A DNA stretch of 64,000 nt, taken from assembly GCF_006385135.1 (NCBI RefSeq), contig NZ_CP041025.1, positions 1,581,501 through 1,645,500 on the forward strand, read 5' to 3'. Positions 56,323 through 64,000 of the stretch are shown piece after piece. Under the pieces are notes generated by a model, which worked only from the letters and a program-made list of their open reading frames with translations, searched no databases and was not told the origin of the DNA. How positions within the stretch are numbered: the stretch's first letter is position 1; the number at the start of each line of letters is the position of its first letter. A program made the translations under genes and the position numbers. Source of the stretch: Paremcibacter congregatus (GTDB taxonomy: Bacteria; Pseudomonadota; Alphaproteobacteria; Sphingomonadales; Emcibacteraceae).

Positions 56323-56529
56323 TCATGTTTGGCGGATGAGGAACAGGTCCGGTGTCGGAATCTTGGCAAAGTAAGCCGTTACAGTGGCCGCAAGGGCGGT
56401 AAAAAACCTGTTTGTCTCAAAAGACAGATCAATATTCAGTTCGGCAAGTATATCCTGAAACCCAAGATAGATGACGTAACATATCACAGGTATGAAAGCC
56501 AGCCCGGTTGCGTGCAGTAGAATTTCCAT
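56323..56529 (-). CDS. small inner-membrane protein, 68 residues
   Basis: MEILLHATGLAFIPVICYVI with YLGFQDILAELN as one hydrophobic helix, then SFETNRFFTALAATVTAYFA as a second. The ribosome binding site AAAGGAGAG at 8 bases is the strongest near this gene and makes it very likely to be translated. Family not recognised. It lies between chorismate mutase (convergent) and the enoyl-CoA hydratase gene on the same strand. Confidence 0.65.
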   Translation of the reverse strand: MEILLHATGLAFIPVICYVIYLGFQDILAELNIDLSFETNRFFTALAATVTAYFAKIPTPDLFLIRQT

Positions 56530-56624
56530 AACTTCTCTCCTTTGTTCTTTTTATGTTCTACTGCATTTTAAGGGAGCAGGCAAGAACAAAAAAGAACAAA
56601 AAGAGAATTAAAGTCGAAAATACG

Positions 56625-57425
56625 TTATTTTCCGCTAAATTTGGCCGGCCTTTTTTGCAGGAAGGCGGTAACCCCTTCCATGAAATCTTCTGAACGCCCC
56701 GCCATTTGCTGGGCGTCGGCTTCGGCGTCGAGCTGCTGGTCAAGGCTGTTGTGTTCTGACCCGTCCAGCAGATGCCGGATGGCGATCACGGCCTGGGTTG
56801 GCATGGCGGCGAGTTTTTGGGCAAGGGCGAGGGCTTCGGCATGCAGATGCTGTGCAGTGACAACTTGCGATATGATGCCATAGTCCAGAGCGTCTTGGGC
56901 GGATAATTTTTCCCCGAGCATCATCATTGAGGCGGCACGGGCGCGTCCGACAAAACGCGGCAGGAAATATGTGCTGCCGGCATCGGGTACCAAGGCGATA
57001 TTGACAAAGGCCTGAAGGAAATATGCGTCATCGGCGGCAATCGCCATATCGCAGGCGCAGACCAGGCTCATGCCGGCACCGGCCGCAGCGCCGTTGACGG
57101 CAACGACGGTGGGCAGGGGCAGGGCTTTCAGCTGTCGGATCAGGGGATTGTAATTTTGCCGCAACATGGGCCCAAGGTTCGGGGGCATTTCCCCGGTCTG
57201 GTCTTTCAGGTCGGCTCCGGCGCAAAACCCTTTGCCTTCGGCAATGATCAACAGGGCGCGGGCCGGGTTGCTGTCTTGTGCGAGCTCCGTCAGAATGGTT
57301 TTGAAGTCTTCTATGAAGGCGCGATTTATGGCGTTGCGCGCCTCTGGTCGGGCCAGGGTGACGATGGCGACGGAGCTGCTGTAGTCCAGACTCATCGTGG
57401 TCAGGGATTTATTGTCAAAAAGCAT
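56625..57425 (-). CDS. enoyl-CoA hydratase/isomerase family protein (PaaG-like)
   Basis: 266-residue crotonase. The oxyanion-hole segment is GKGFCAGADLKD and the second is GAAAGAGMSLVCACD. LVPDAGSTYFLPRFVGRARA is closest to PaaG-type isomerases of phenylacetate degradation, although no paa genes are present, so a general beta-oxidation role is possible. ATG at 57425, with GAGGAG inside a perfect inverted repeat (57424-57456). Confidence 0.85.
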   Translation of the reverse strand: MLFDNKSLTTMSLDYSSSVAIVTLARPEARNAINRAFIEDFKTILTELAQDSNPARALLIIAEGKGFCAGADLKDQTGEMPPNLGPMLRQNYNPLIRQLKALPLPTVVAVNGAAAGAGMSLVCACDMAIAADDAYFLQAFVNIALVPDAGSTYFLPRFVGRARAASMMMLGEKLSAQDALDYGIISQVVTAQHLHAEALALAQKLAAMPTQAVIAIRHLLDGSEHNSLDQQLDAEADAQQMAGRSEDFMEGVTAFLQKRPAKFSGK

Positions 57426-57456
57426 GGGTTTCTCCTCATAATCAGGAGAAACCCAT
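57424..57456 (-). promoter_or_regulatory. 13-bp inverted repeat over the hydratase ribosome binding site
   Basis: Arms ATGGGTTTCTCCT (57424-57436) and AGGAGAAACCCAT (57444-57456), spacer of 7. On the mRNA the AGGAGA ribosome binding site pairs with TCTCCT, and one arm ends in the start codon. It could be an RNA hairpin or a DNA operator. Confidence 0.6.
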
Positions 57457-57482
57457 ACTAAATGAAAACGAACGTTTGTAAA
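57455..57482 (-). promoter_or_regulatory. promoter of the enoyl-CoA hydratase gene with an embedded palindrome
   Basis: On the minus strand -35 TTTACA (57482-57477), a 16-base spacer, -10 TAGTAT (57460-57455). The spacer contains AAACG-TT-CGTTT (57477-57466), a 5-bp inverted repeat typical of a TetR-family operator in fatty-acid genes. Confidence 0.5.
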
Positions 57483-57500
57483 GATGGATTTAAGGACGGA

Positions 57501-58571
57501 TTATCCAGCCGCCATTTTTACCACATTTTGCGGGGCGTCTTCTTCCAGAGTGACCCGGTTGCGTCCCATGGATTTGGATTTATATAGAGCCGCATCGGCC
57601 CGTTCAAGGAAATGGGTGCGATGTTCGCCGGGACGATATTGGGCAATGCCGAAGGAACAGGTGATTTTGCCGATGCTTTCGCCGGTGCTTTTGCGTTTCA
57701 TGCTGCGTTGAGCAATGGACTGGCGCACGTTCTCGGAAATTTCCTGGGCTTTCTCCAGGGTGGTGTCCGGAATGACGATGACAAATTCTTCCCCGCCGTA
57801 GCGTGCGGGCATGCCGGTGTCGCCGACCCGGGTTTTAATGGAATGAGCGACGGCCTTGAGTACCTGATCTCCCACATGGTGGCCCCAGGAATCGTTGAAA
57901 TTCTTGAAATGATCAATGTCGCCTATAACAAGACAGAGATTATCGTCGGTCTTCAGGTCGTCCGCTATGGCTTTCTGCAGACTTTCTTCAAAATACTTGC
58001 GGTTGCCGATATTGGTCAGCATGTCGGTCAGGCTTTCCTGACGTACGGCTTCAAGAGCGGCTTGCAGTTTCTGTACGGTCTGGGCTGAATCTTTCAGCTG
58101 CTTTTGGGCGCTGGTATTGCGGGTCGTGATCTCGGAAGTGTTTTCCAGTAAGCTGGTGATGATCAGCTTTAATTCCTGCCCACCGGGAATGGAACTGATG
58201 TCTTCAAGGCTATCAGACAGGGCAGAACTGTATTTGAAGGTGTCTTTATTCATGTCGCCGACTGTTTTCGCCAGTCGGGTCAGTTCTTTCTGAATGCCTT
58301 TTCCGGCAGTGGACACGGCATCATGTTCTTTATTGGTGGAGAAGAATTTCTCATGCAGGTTGGCGCAAACTTCGGATGTAAATGATTTTTTCTTCCGGAT
58401 CAGATCATCGATAGCCTTGGTGAGAGACATATCTTCTTCCGCAGCATAATTATACCAGATTTGATAATTGGGCGGAGAGGGGATGACATTATATTCAGAC
58501 ATAAGGTCCAATGCCTGGTCTGATACTTCCCGGATATACTCAACGTCCTGGTTCGCGTTTAAATATGACAT
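57501..58571 (-). CDS. diguanylate cyclase (GGDEF)
   Basis: 356 residues: an N-terminal soluble region of about 190 residues without membrane helices (IPSPPNYQIWYNYAAEED is conserved in PleD-like and SadC-like cytoplasmic cyclases), a coiled segment, then the GGDEF domain with intact GGEEF in RYGGEEFVIVIP (about 262-266) and DIDHFKNFNDSWGHHVGDQV. It should make c-di-GMP. An allosteric I-site (RxxD) is expected upstream of GGEEF and should be checked. Ends 76 bases from the hydratase start. Confidence 0.9.
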   Translation of the reverse strand: MSYLNANQDVEYIREVSDQALDLMSEYNVIPSPPNYQIWYNYAAEEDMSLTKAIDDLIRKKKSFTSEVCANLHEKFFSTNKEHDAVSTAGKGIQKELTRLAKTVGDMNKDTFKYSSALSDSLEDISSIPGGQELKLIITSLLENTSEITTRNTSAQKQLKDSAQTVQKLQAALEAVRQESLTDMLTNIGNRKYFEESLQKAIADDLKTDDNLCLVIGDIDHFKNFNDSWGHHVGDQVLKAVAHSIKTRVGDTGMPARYGGEEFVIVIPDTTLEKAQEISENVRQSIAQRSMKRKSTGESIGKITCSFGIAQYRPGEHRTHFLERADAALYKSKSMGRNRVTLEEDAPQNVVKMAAG

Positions 58572-58726
58572 GCTGTCTTGCCTTAATTTTTTTTTGATAC
58601 TCTTTTTTCACACTATTCAAGAAGTGGTTTGGCCCACTTACTCAGGGTGAGATAAGAGATACAGAAAAAATACTAAGGAAACGCTAATGAAGTTGGTAAA
58701 AAAACTATGAATATTAAGGTCAAATT

Positions 58727-60163
58727 TTATTCGATTTTTTCTTTCTTGGGACCTTCGTCACGTAATAGAAACGCGGGAACATGATCGCCCATACCTACAA
58801 CAGGTTTATGACCGCCGCGCTGGTTACGCTGTGGTTTTTTATCCTGGTCATCGTGTTTTTTGTGCGGTTCGGCAGATTTCTTTTGCGGCGCCTTATGATC
58901 ATCCGGTTTTTCAGAAACTCGTTCAGGAGCATCTTTTACCGGGACCGGATTTTCGGGAGAAGCCTTATTCTCGGGAGAAGCCTTGCGGCGGGATCGTTCG
59001 GCCGGCTTGCGTGCGGGCTTTTTCTCTGTGGCGCCATCCGAGTCCGGCATTTCATATAAAGGAATTTCCTTGCCCAGGAATTTGGTCAGGAAACCAAGGT
59101 ATTTCTTTTCAGACGGGGCGGCAAAGGTAAATGCATTTCCTTCGCGGCCGGCGCGTCCTGTCCGGCCGATACGGTGCACGTAATCTTCCGGGTTGTTGGG
59201 GATTTCAAAGTTGAATACATGGCTGACTTCTGGAATGTCGAGACCACGGGCCGCGACATCACTGGCGACGAGCAACTGAATTTCACCGTTTTTGAATTTG
59301 CCCAGGGTCTCTGTTCGGGTGGCCTGATGCAGGTCGCCGTGCAGTTCACCGACGCTAAACCCGTGAACGGTCAATGATTTGCAGACAATCTTGACGTTGG
59401 ATTTGCGGTTGCAGAAAATGATGCCGTTTTTGACATTTTCTTTCTTGAGAAGATACCGGAGCGCATCCCGCTTTTCCTTGTCTCCGCCTTTGATTTTACA
59501 CAAATGCTGGGTAATGGTCGACGCTGTGGAGGTAGGGGCCGAGACTTCTATTTCGCGCGGATCTTTAAGGAACTGGTCCGTCAGACGCTTGACTTCAGTA
59601 GGCATGGTGGCCGAGAAGAACAGGGACTGAATCTTTTGCGGCATGGCCTTACAAATTTTTTCAACATCCGGGATAAAGCCCATGTCGAGCATCCGGTCGG
59701 CTTCATCAACCACGAGAATTTCAACACCATTCAGCATAACCTTGCCGCGGGACATATGGTCCATCAGGCGGCCCGGGGTGGCGATGAGTACGTCAACGCC
59801 GCGGTCCAGTTTTTGTTCCTGATCTTTAAAGGCGACACCGCCAATCAGCAGGGCCATGGAAAGTTTGGATTTCTCGCCATATTTCTCGAAACTTTCCGCA
59901 ACCTGGGTGGCCAGTTCACGGGTGGGTTCCAGAATAAGGGAGCGGGGCATCCGCGCCCGGGCACGGCCCTGGGACAGGATATCAATCATCGGCAGAGTAA
60001 AGGACGCCGTCTTCCCCGTACCGGTCTGGGCGATGCCCAGAATGTCGCGTCCCTGAAGGATGCCCGGAATGGCTTTCGCCTGAATGGGGGTCGGCGTGGT
60101 ATAGCCGGATTTCTCGACTACTGAAAGTAAGTCTTCGCTAAGTCCTAAAAAGTCAAAACCCAT
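58727..60163 (-). CDS. DEAD-box RNA helicase (RhlE-like)
   Basis: 478 residues. Motif I AQTGTGKT is at 45-52; then VVDEADRMLDMG (motif II), SATMP (III), GLDIPEVSHVFNFEIP (IV-V) and HRIGRTGRAGREG (VI). The C-terminus is a highly charged Lys/Arg/Pro tail, typical of RhlE-type helicases acting in ribosome assembly or mRNA decay. The exact paralogue (RhlE, DbpA or other) is not settled. Confidence 0.92.
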   Translation of the reverse strand: MGFDFLGLSEDLLSVVEKSGYTTPTPIQAKAIPGILQGRDILGIAQTGTGKTASFTLPMIDILSQGRARARMPRSLILEPTRELATQVAESFEKYGEKSKLSMALLIGGVAFKDQEQKLDRGVDVLIATPGRLMDHMSRGKVMLNGVEILVVDEADRMLDMGFIPDVEKICKAMPQKIQSLFFSATMPTEVKRLTDQFLKDPREIEVSAPTSTASTITQHLCKIKGGDKEKRDALRYLLKKENVKNGIIFCNRKSNVKIVCKSLTVHGFSVGELHGDLHQATRTETLGKFKNGEIQLLVASDVAARGLDIPEVSHVFNFEIPNNPEDYVHRIGRTGRAGREGNAFTFAAPSEKKYLGFLTKFLGKEIPLYEMPDSDGATEKKPARKPAERSRRKASPENKASPENPVPVKDAPERVSEKPDDHKAPQKKSAEPHKKHDDQDKKPQRNQRGGHKPVVGMGDHVPAFLLRDEGPKKEKIE

Positions 60164-60340
60164 GTGCTGTATGTCATTCCCGAATAAAATTAATCTGTTT
60201 GACAGCGAACAATAAGGAAAACGATAAAGATGTCAATCTTTGACGGCTTTTGCTATAACTTCTTTTGCTTTACAAAACAAATGATATAGGCAAAATCCCG
60301 TCTTGTTTCATCTTTATAAAATCCCCCGAAAGGACTCGCC

Positions 60341-61039
60341 ATGACATCAAATCTTATTCTTGTTCCAGGATTACTCTGCAGCCACGATCTGTGGGTGGAT
60401 CAAATAGGGGAATTTGAAGATGATTTCGACATGGTTATTTTTGATCATACGTCCCATGATAACCTACCTGATATGGTGCGGGATTTCCTTGCAGATGCCC
60501 CGGAACGCTTTCATTTGGCGGGATTGTCGATGGGCGGATATGTGGCTTTTGAGCTGTTGCGTCAGGCGGCAGACCGGGTTGAAAGCCTGATCCTGCTCGA
60601 CACCAACGCCCGGGCGGATCGTCCGGAGCAGGTGGCGGGGCGTCAGCAATTGATCGAGCGGGCCGAAAAGGAAGATATTCGCGAAATCGCCAAAGACCTG
60701 TTGCCGGTACTTGTTCACCCCGACCGCCTGCGGGACGAAGAGATATGTGATCGTATTGTCGATATGGCGGTCGAAGTAGGGGCTGAAGCCTTCCAGAGAC
60801 AACAGAAGGCCTTGATTCGCCGGCCGGATTCCCGTGACTTCTTGCCGACCATTAAGTGTCCGACCTTGATAATTTGCGGCGCGCAGGATGCACTTACGCC
60901 GCTAAAGGTGCATCAGGAAATGGCTGACCTGATTCCCGGGGTCGAATTGCATGTGGTGGATGATTGCGGCCATTTAAGCAGCATGGAACGTCCTGAAGAA
61001 ATCAACCGGCTGATGCGCAATTTCTTGGTTCCTGAATAA
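60341..61039 (+). CDS. alpha/beta hydrolase
   Basis: 232 residues. Nucleophile S63 in GLSMGGY, acid in ICGAQDALTP and histidine in DDCGHLSSMERPEE. A short lid. Substrate unknown; cytoplasmic (no signal peptide). AAAGGAC ribosome binding site before the ATG. Convergent with parE, stops 9 bases apart. Confidence 0.88.
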   Translation: MTSNLILVPGLLCSHDLWVDQIGEFEDDFDMVIFDHTSHDNLPDMVRDFLADAPERFHLAGLSMGGYVAFELLRQAADRVESLILLDTNARADRPEQVAGRQQLIERAEKEDIREIAKDLLPVLVHPDRLRDEEICDRIVDMAVEVGAEAFQRQQKALIRRPDSRDFLPTIKCPTLIICGAQDALTPLKVHQEMADLIPGVELHVVDDCGHLSSMERPEEINRLMRNFLVPE

Positions 61040-61047
61040 CGTCTGGT

Positions 61048-63018
61048 CTAAATATCCAGTTCGTCGACTTTGGCGGCATTTTCCTGAATGTACTGAAAAC
61101 GCAGTTCCGGCCTTTTCCCCATCAGGTGATCCACCCGTTCTGCCGTATCCAGTCGTGCGCCTTCGGGGATGATGACGCGCAGCAGGGTGCGTTTGTCCCG
61201 CTTCATGGTGGTTTCTTTCAGCTGTGCCGCCGGCATTTCGCCGAGGCCTTTGAAACGGCTGATTTCGATCTTGCCACGGCCATTGAATTCCTTCGCCATA
61301 AGCTCGTCCTTATGCTGGTCATCGCGGGCATAAAATACGGTTCCGCCCTGGGCAATACGATACAGGGGGGGCTGAGCCAGATAAAGATGGCCGTTTTTAA
61401 TCAGGTCGGGCATTTCCTGATAAAACAGGGTGATCAGAAGGGTCGCGATATGGGCGCCGTCCACGTCCGCATCGGTCATGATGATTATTTTTTCATAGCG
61501 CAGGGCGTCTTCATCATATTTATCACCGGCGCCGCAGCCGAGGGCAAGGGTGATGTCGGCGATTTCCTGATTGCCGCGGATTTTGTCGCGGCTGGCGCTG
61601 GCCACATTGAGAATTTTGCCGCGAATGGGCAAAATAGCCTGGGTCTTGCGGTCCCGGGCCTGTTTGGCGGAACCGCCGGCGGAATCGCCTTCCACAATAT
61701 AGATTTCAGTGCCGAGGGGGGCATCCTGACTGCAATCGGACAGCTTGCCCGGCAGGCGTAGTTTGCGTTTGTTGGTGGCGGTCTTGCGTTTGACGTCCTT
61801 TTCTTCCCGCCGCCGCATGCGTTCCTCGGCCCGCTCCAGCGCCCAGGCCATCAAATCATTGGCCATGGCGGGAGAGCCGCTGAGCCAGTGATCAAAATGA
61901 TCGCGAATGGCGTTTTCCACCAGCTTCGCCGCTTCCGGGTTGGTTAGTTTGTCTTTTGTCTGGCCCTGAAACTGAGGATTTCGGATAAAGACCGAGATCA
62001 GGCTGACGCTATTGACGTAAACATCTTCGCCGGTAATGTTGGCGGCCTTTTTATTGCCAATCAGTTCGCCGTAAGCTTTGATTCCTTTAAGGATCGCGGC
62101 GCGAATGCCGGCTTCATGAGTGCCGCCCATAGGAGTGGGCACGGTATTACAATAGGAGCGGATATTACCATCACCATATTCCGGCCAGGTGACCGCCCAT
62201 TCAACCCGGCCCTGATCGTCAGCCAGTGGACTGGTGCCATGGAAATTCTCGTCTGTAACGCGGCTGCGTTTTTCAGTGGCGGAGGTCAGATAGTCATTGA
62301 GCCCACCCGGAAAATGAAAGGTGTCTTTTTCAAGAACGCCGTCGCCTTCTTTCAGCATCTCCGCCGGGCATTGCCAGCGGATTTCTACGCCGCGGAACAG
62401 ATAGGCCTTGGATTTGGCGAGTTGGTAGAGCTTCGCCGGTTTCAGGCGGGCGCTTTTGCCGAAAATCTCATGGTCAGGCATGAAAGTGACTTTGGTGCCG
62501 CGCCGGTTGTTGGTGATGCCGGTATTTTCCAATGGGGTCGTGGGAAGGCCGCGGGAAAAACTTTGGCTGTATGTTTTCTTGTCGCGGGCGACTTCAACCG
62601 TAACCCATTCGGACAGGGCGTTGACCACTGAAATCCCGACGCCGTGCAGGCCGCCGGACGTGGCATAGGCGTCACTGTTGAATTTGCCGCCGGAATGCAG
62701 GGTGGTGAAAATAATCTCGAGAGCGGACTTGTCTTTGAACTTCGGGTGGGGATCGGTCGGGATGCCGCGCCCGTTATCGGAAATGGCAACGGAACCGTCT
62801 GTGAACATCTGAATTTCAATGCGGGTGGCATGTCCGGCGACGGCCTCATCCATGGAATTGTCGAGGACTTCGGCGACAAGATGATGCAGCGCCCGTTCGT
62901 CTGTACCGCCAACATACATGCCGGGGCGTAAGCGGACGGGTTCCAGTCCTTCCAATACTTCGATGTCTTTTGCTGAATAGTCGGTGGAGGTGGTGGCGGT
63001 ATCAAAAAGGTCTGTCAT
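61048..63018 (-). CDS. parE: DNA topoisomerase IV subunit B
   Basis: 656 residues. GHKL ATPase with EVLDNSMDEA and the DNGRGIP motif, a transducer domain, and a TOPRIM domain (EGDSAGGSAKQARDR, then IMTDADVDGAHIATLL). The length and the DRKTQAILPIRGKILNV segment identify ParE/GyrB; shortness compared with gyrase B (about 800) and the absence of a GyrB-type insertion favour ParE. Divergent from the deacetylase gene. Confidence 0.92.
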   Translation of the reverse strand: MTDLFDTATTSTDYSAKDIEVLEGLEPVRLRPGMYVGGTDERALHHLVAEVLDNSMDEAVAGHATRIEIQMFTDGSVAISDNGRGIPTDPHPKFKDKSALEIIFTTLHSGGKFNSDAYATSGGLHGVGISVVNALSEWVTVEVARDKKTYSQSFSRGLPTTPLENTGITNNRRGTKVTFMPDHEIFGKSARLKPAKLYQLAKSKAYLFRGVEIRWQCPAEMLKEGDGVLEKDTFHFPGGLNDYLTSATEKRSRVTDENFHGTSPLADDQGRVEWAVTWPEYGDGNIRSYCNTVPTPMGGTHEAGIRAAILKGIKAYGELIGNKKAANITGEDVYVNSVSLISVFIRNPQFQGQTKDKLTNPEAAKLVENAIRDHFDHWLSGSPAMANDLMAWALERAEERMRRREEKDVKRKTATNKRKLRLPGKLSDCSQDAPLGTEIYIVEGDSAGGSAKQARDRKTQAILPIRGKILNVASASRDKIRGNQEIADITLALGCGAGDKYDEDALRYEKIIIMTDADVDGAHIATLLITLFYQEMPDLIKNGHLYLAQPPLYRIAQGGTVFYARDDQHKDELMAKEFNGRGKIEISRFKGLGEMPAAQLKETTMKRDKRTLLRVIIPEGARLDTAERVDHLMGKRPELRFQYIQENAAKVDELDI

Positions 63019-63282
63019 GCTAACTCGGGGAACCCTTCGGAAATTAAATTATAGTGTTGCTTGTTTTTTGTTACAGTAACTTGGAATTTCGAGGCCGTAA
63101 ACTTATAAATATCCCCGACCTTAAAATAACAGTTCCGGGGAAAGGAAAGGGAATTGTAATTCCAATAAGGAATAGGCATACTCCTGTCAAATTTAGATAA
63201 AGGGGCGTGGGCAGAGGCAGGCCTGATTTAACCAATTTGAAGTGATCACCTTGTTTTAATCATTGTATGTAATTGTGGCATT

Positions 63283-64000
63283 ATGGATTTTTTGTTTTTT
63301 AAATTTGGGTCGATCAAAAAAGGACAGTCTGTCTCTTTACCGGTAAAGCGGGTATGGGCTTATCGCCGGGAGATGTTGTCACTCGGGTATCTGTTTCTTG
63401 TGGGCATGGCTTTTGGTGCATTGTGGCTGTATTTTTCAGACACGCCCCGGTTTAAAAGCTCCCCTGAACATAGTCTCGCATTTGAAGAGGATCATCATCC
63501 TGTTGTGGTTGACCGGGCCATTATTGGCGCCCCCGTGGTCAAAAGGACCGCGGAAAGCGGGCTTCTGGATGAAAAACCTGTCGCTGACGCTAAGATACCT
63601 GATGATGATGTTATTGGGTCAGAGATTAGCGCCTGGCGGACCAATGCCGTAAAAGTTGCGGCCGTGGGGGGAGCGGAGAGCGGAAGATCATCACAGATTT
63701 CCATAGTGATTGATGATCTGGGTGTTGTTCAGGGACGTACTCTGGATATCATCAAGTTGCAGGCGCCATTGACCCTGTCCTTTCTGCCTTATGCATCCAA
63801 TCTGCCTGAACTTACAGGCATAGCCCGGGGGCGGGGGCATGAATTGATGGTACATTTGCCGATGGAGCCCAAGGGAGATTCAGATCCTGGCCCGCACGCC
63901 ATGTTGACGGGAAACAGCCGGTCAGAGATGATGGCGGATCTCACGTATAATCTGGACCGTTTTAGCGGATATGTGGGGCTGAATAATCATATGGGGAGCG
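63283..64000 (+). CDS. divergent polysaccharide deacetylase (DUF610/YibQ-like), 3' end outside the window
   Basis: 239 codons seen, open at the edge. N-terminal cytoplasmic basic segment, transmembrane helix around 36-53 (LGYLFLVGMAFGALWLYF), a linker, then the YibQ-like domain: IVIDDLGVVQGRTLDII, LPYASNLPELTGIARGRGHE, MVHLPMEPKG and GLNNHMGS. The metal-binding Asp and His positions of the NodB fold (DDLG; NNHMGS) are recognisable. Role in envelope glycan modification is inferred. ATG at 63283; the ribosome binding site is poor. Confidence 0.85.
   Translation, partial: MDFLFFKFGSIKKGQSVSLPVKRVWAYRREMLSLGYLFLVGMAFGALWLYFSDTPRFKSSPEHSLAFEEDHHPVVVDRAIIGAPVVKRTAESGLLDEKPVADAKIPDDDVIGSEISAWRTNAVKVAAVGGAESGRSSQISIVIDDLGVVQGRTLDIIKLQAPLTLSFLPYASNLPELTGIARGRGHELMVHLPMEPKGDSDPGPHAMLTGNSRSEMMADLTYNLDRFSGYVGLNNHMGS

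Noticed and set aside
1-64000. tRNA or rRNA genes
   Set aside because: I saw no cloverleaf-like or rRNA-like segment in the intergenic regions; a covariance scan would be needed to exclude one fully.

Overview
The window is a chromosomal segment of an alphaproteobacterium. I infer this from several conserved alphaproteobacterial gene blocks: alr - mlaE/mlaF - radA - cvpA - purF - SDR; rpsF-rpsR-rplI beside fabD-fabG-acpP-fabF-mltG; yicC-gmk facing rsmA-pdxA-surA-lptD; purN-purM diverging from a DUF2066 gene, hdaA, ppk and ppx. A class II DAHP synthase and long, acidic ribosomal protein tails fit as well. The moderate GC content suggests a group such as Emcibacterales, Kordiimonadales or Sneathiellales, but the order is a guess.

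Layout. 1-3.8 kb: truncated DUF945 gene, glutathione reductase, DAHP synthase. 3.8-8.3 kb: NAD synthase, gltX, cysS on the + strand. 8.5-17.1 kb: a long minus-strand run, read from dnaB through alr, mlaE, mlaF, radA, cvpA, purF to an SDR. 17.4-18.8 kb: rpsF-rpsR-rplI (minus) with a clear promoter and terminator. 19.1-23.8 kb: fatty-acid synthesis cluster plus mltG. 23.9-27.5 kb: FAD oxidoreductase, SDR, yicC, gmk. 27.5-33 kb: outer-membrane biogenesis block (lptD, surA) with pdxA and rsmA. 33.3-36.5 kb: pepA, holC, secreted serine hydrolase. 36.5-37.6 kb: accessory patch with palindromic repeats and one AT-rich orphan gene. 37.6-47.9 kb: ABC-F ATPase, ndk, purN, purM, DUF2066, hdaA, ppk, ppx. 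47.9-52.1 kb: rnd, aspS, threonine aldolase. 52.1-54.3 kb: second accessory patch. 54.4-64 kb: TPR/SPOR lipoprotein, chorismate mutase, small membrane protein, enoyl-CoA hydratase, diguanylate cyclase, DEAD-box helicase, alpha/beta hydrolase, parE, truncated divergent polysaccharide deacetylase.

Most of the window is housekeeping. The most unusual part is 53.3-53.75 kb. A near-consensus sigma70 promoter there drives a structured leader that resembles the phage C4 antisense-RNA arrangement: a short RNA ending in a hairpin and T-run, whose 5' half is complementary to the downstream leader of a 31-codon ORF. A strong intrinsic terminator and a small Xre-type regulator follow, and there are no phage structural genes nearby. 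Other points of interest are a 12-bp tandem repeat inside the signal peptide of the DUF2066 protein, a 13-bp inverted repeat overlying the ribosome binding site of an enoyl-CoA hydratase gene, an AT-rich 3' segment of cysS, and a dispersed family of palindromic elements at three intergenic sites.
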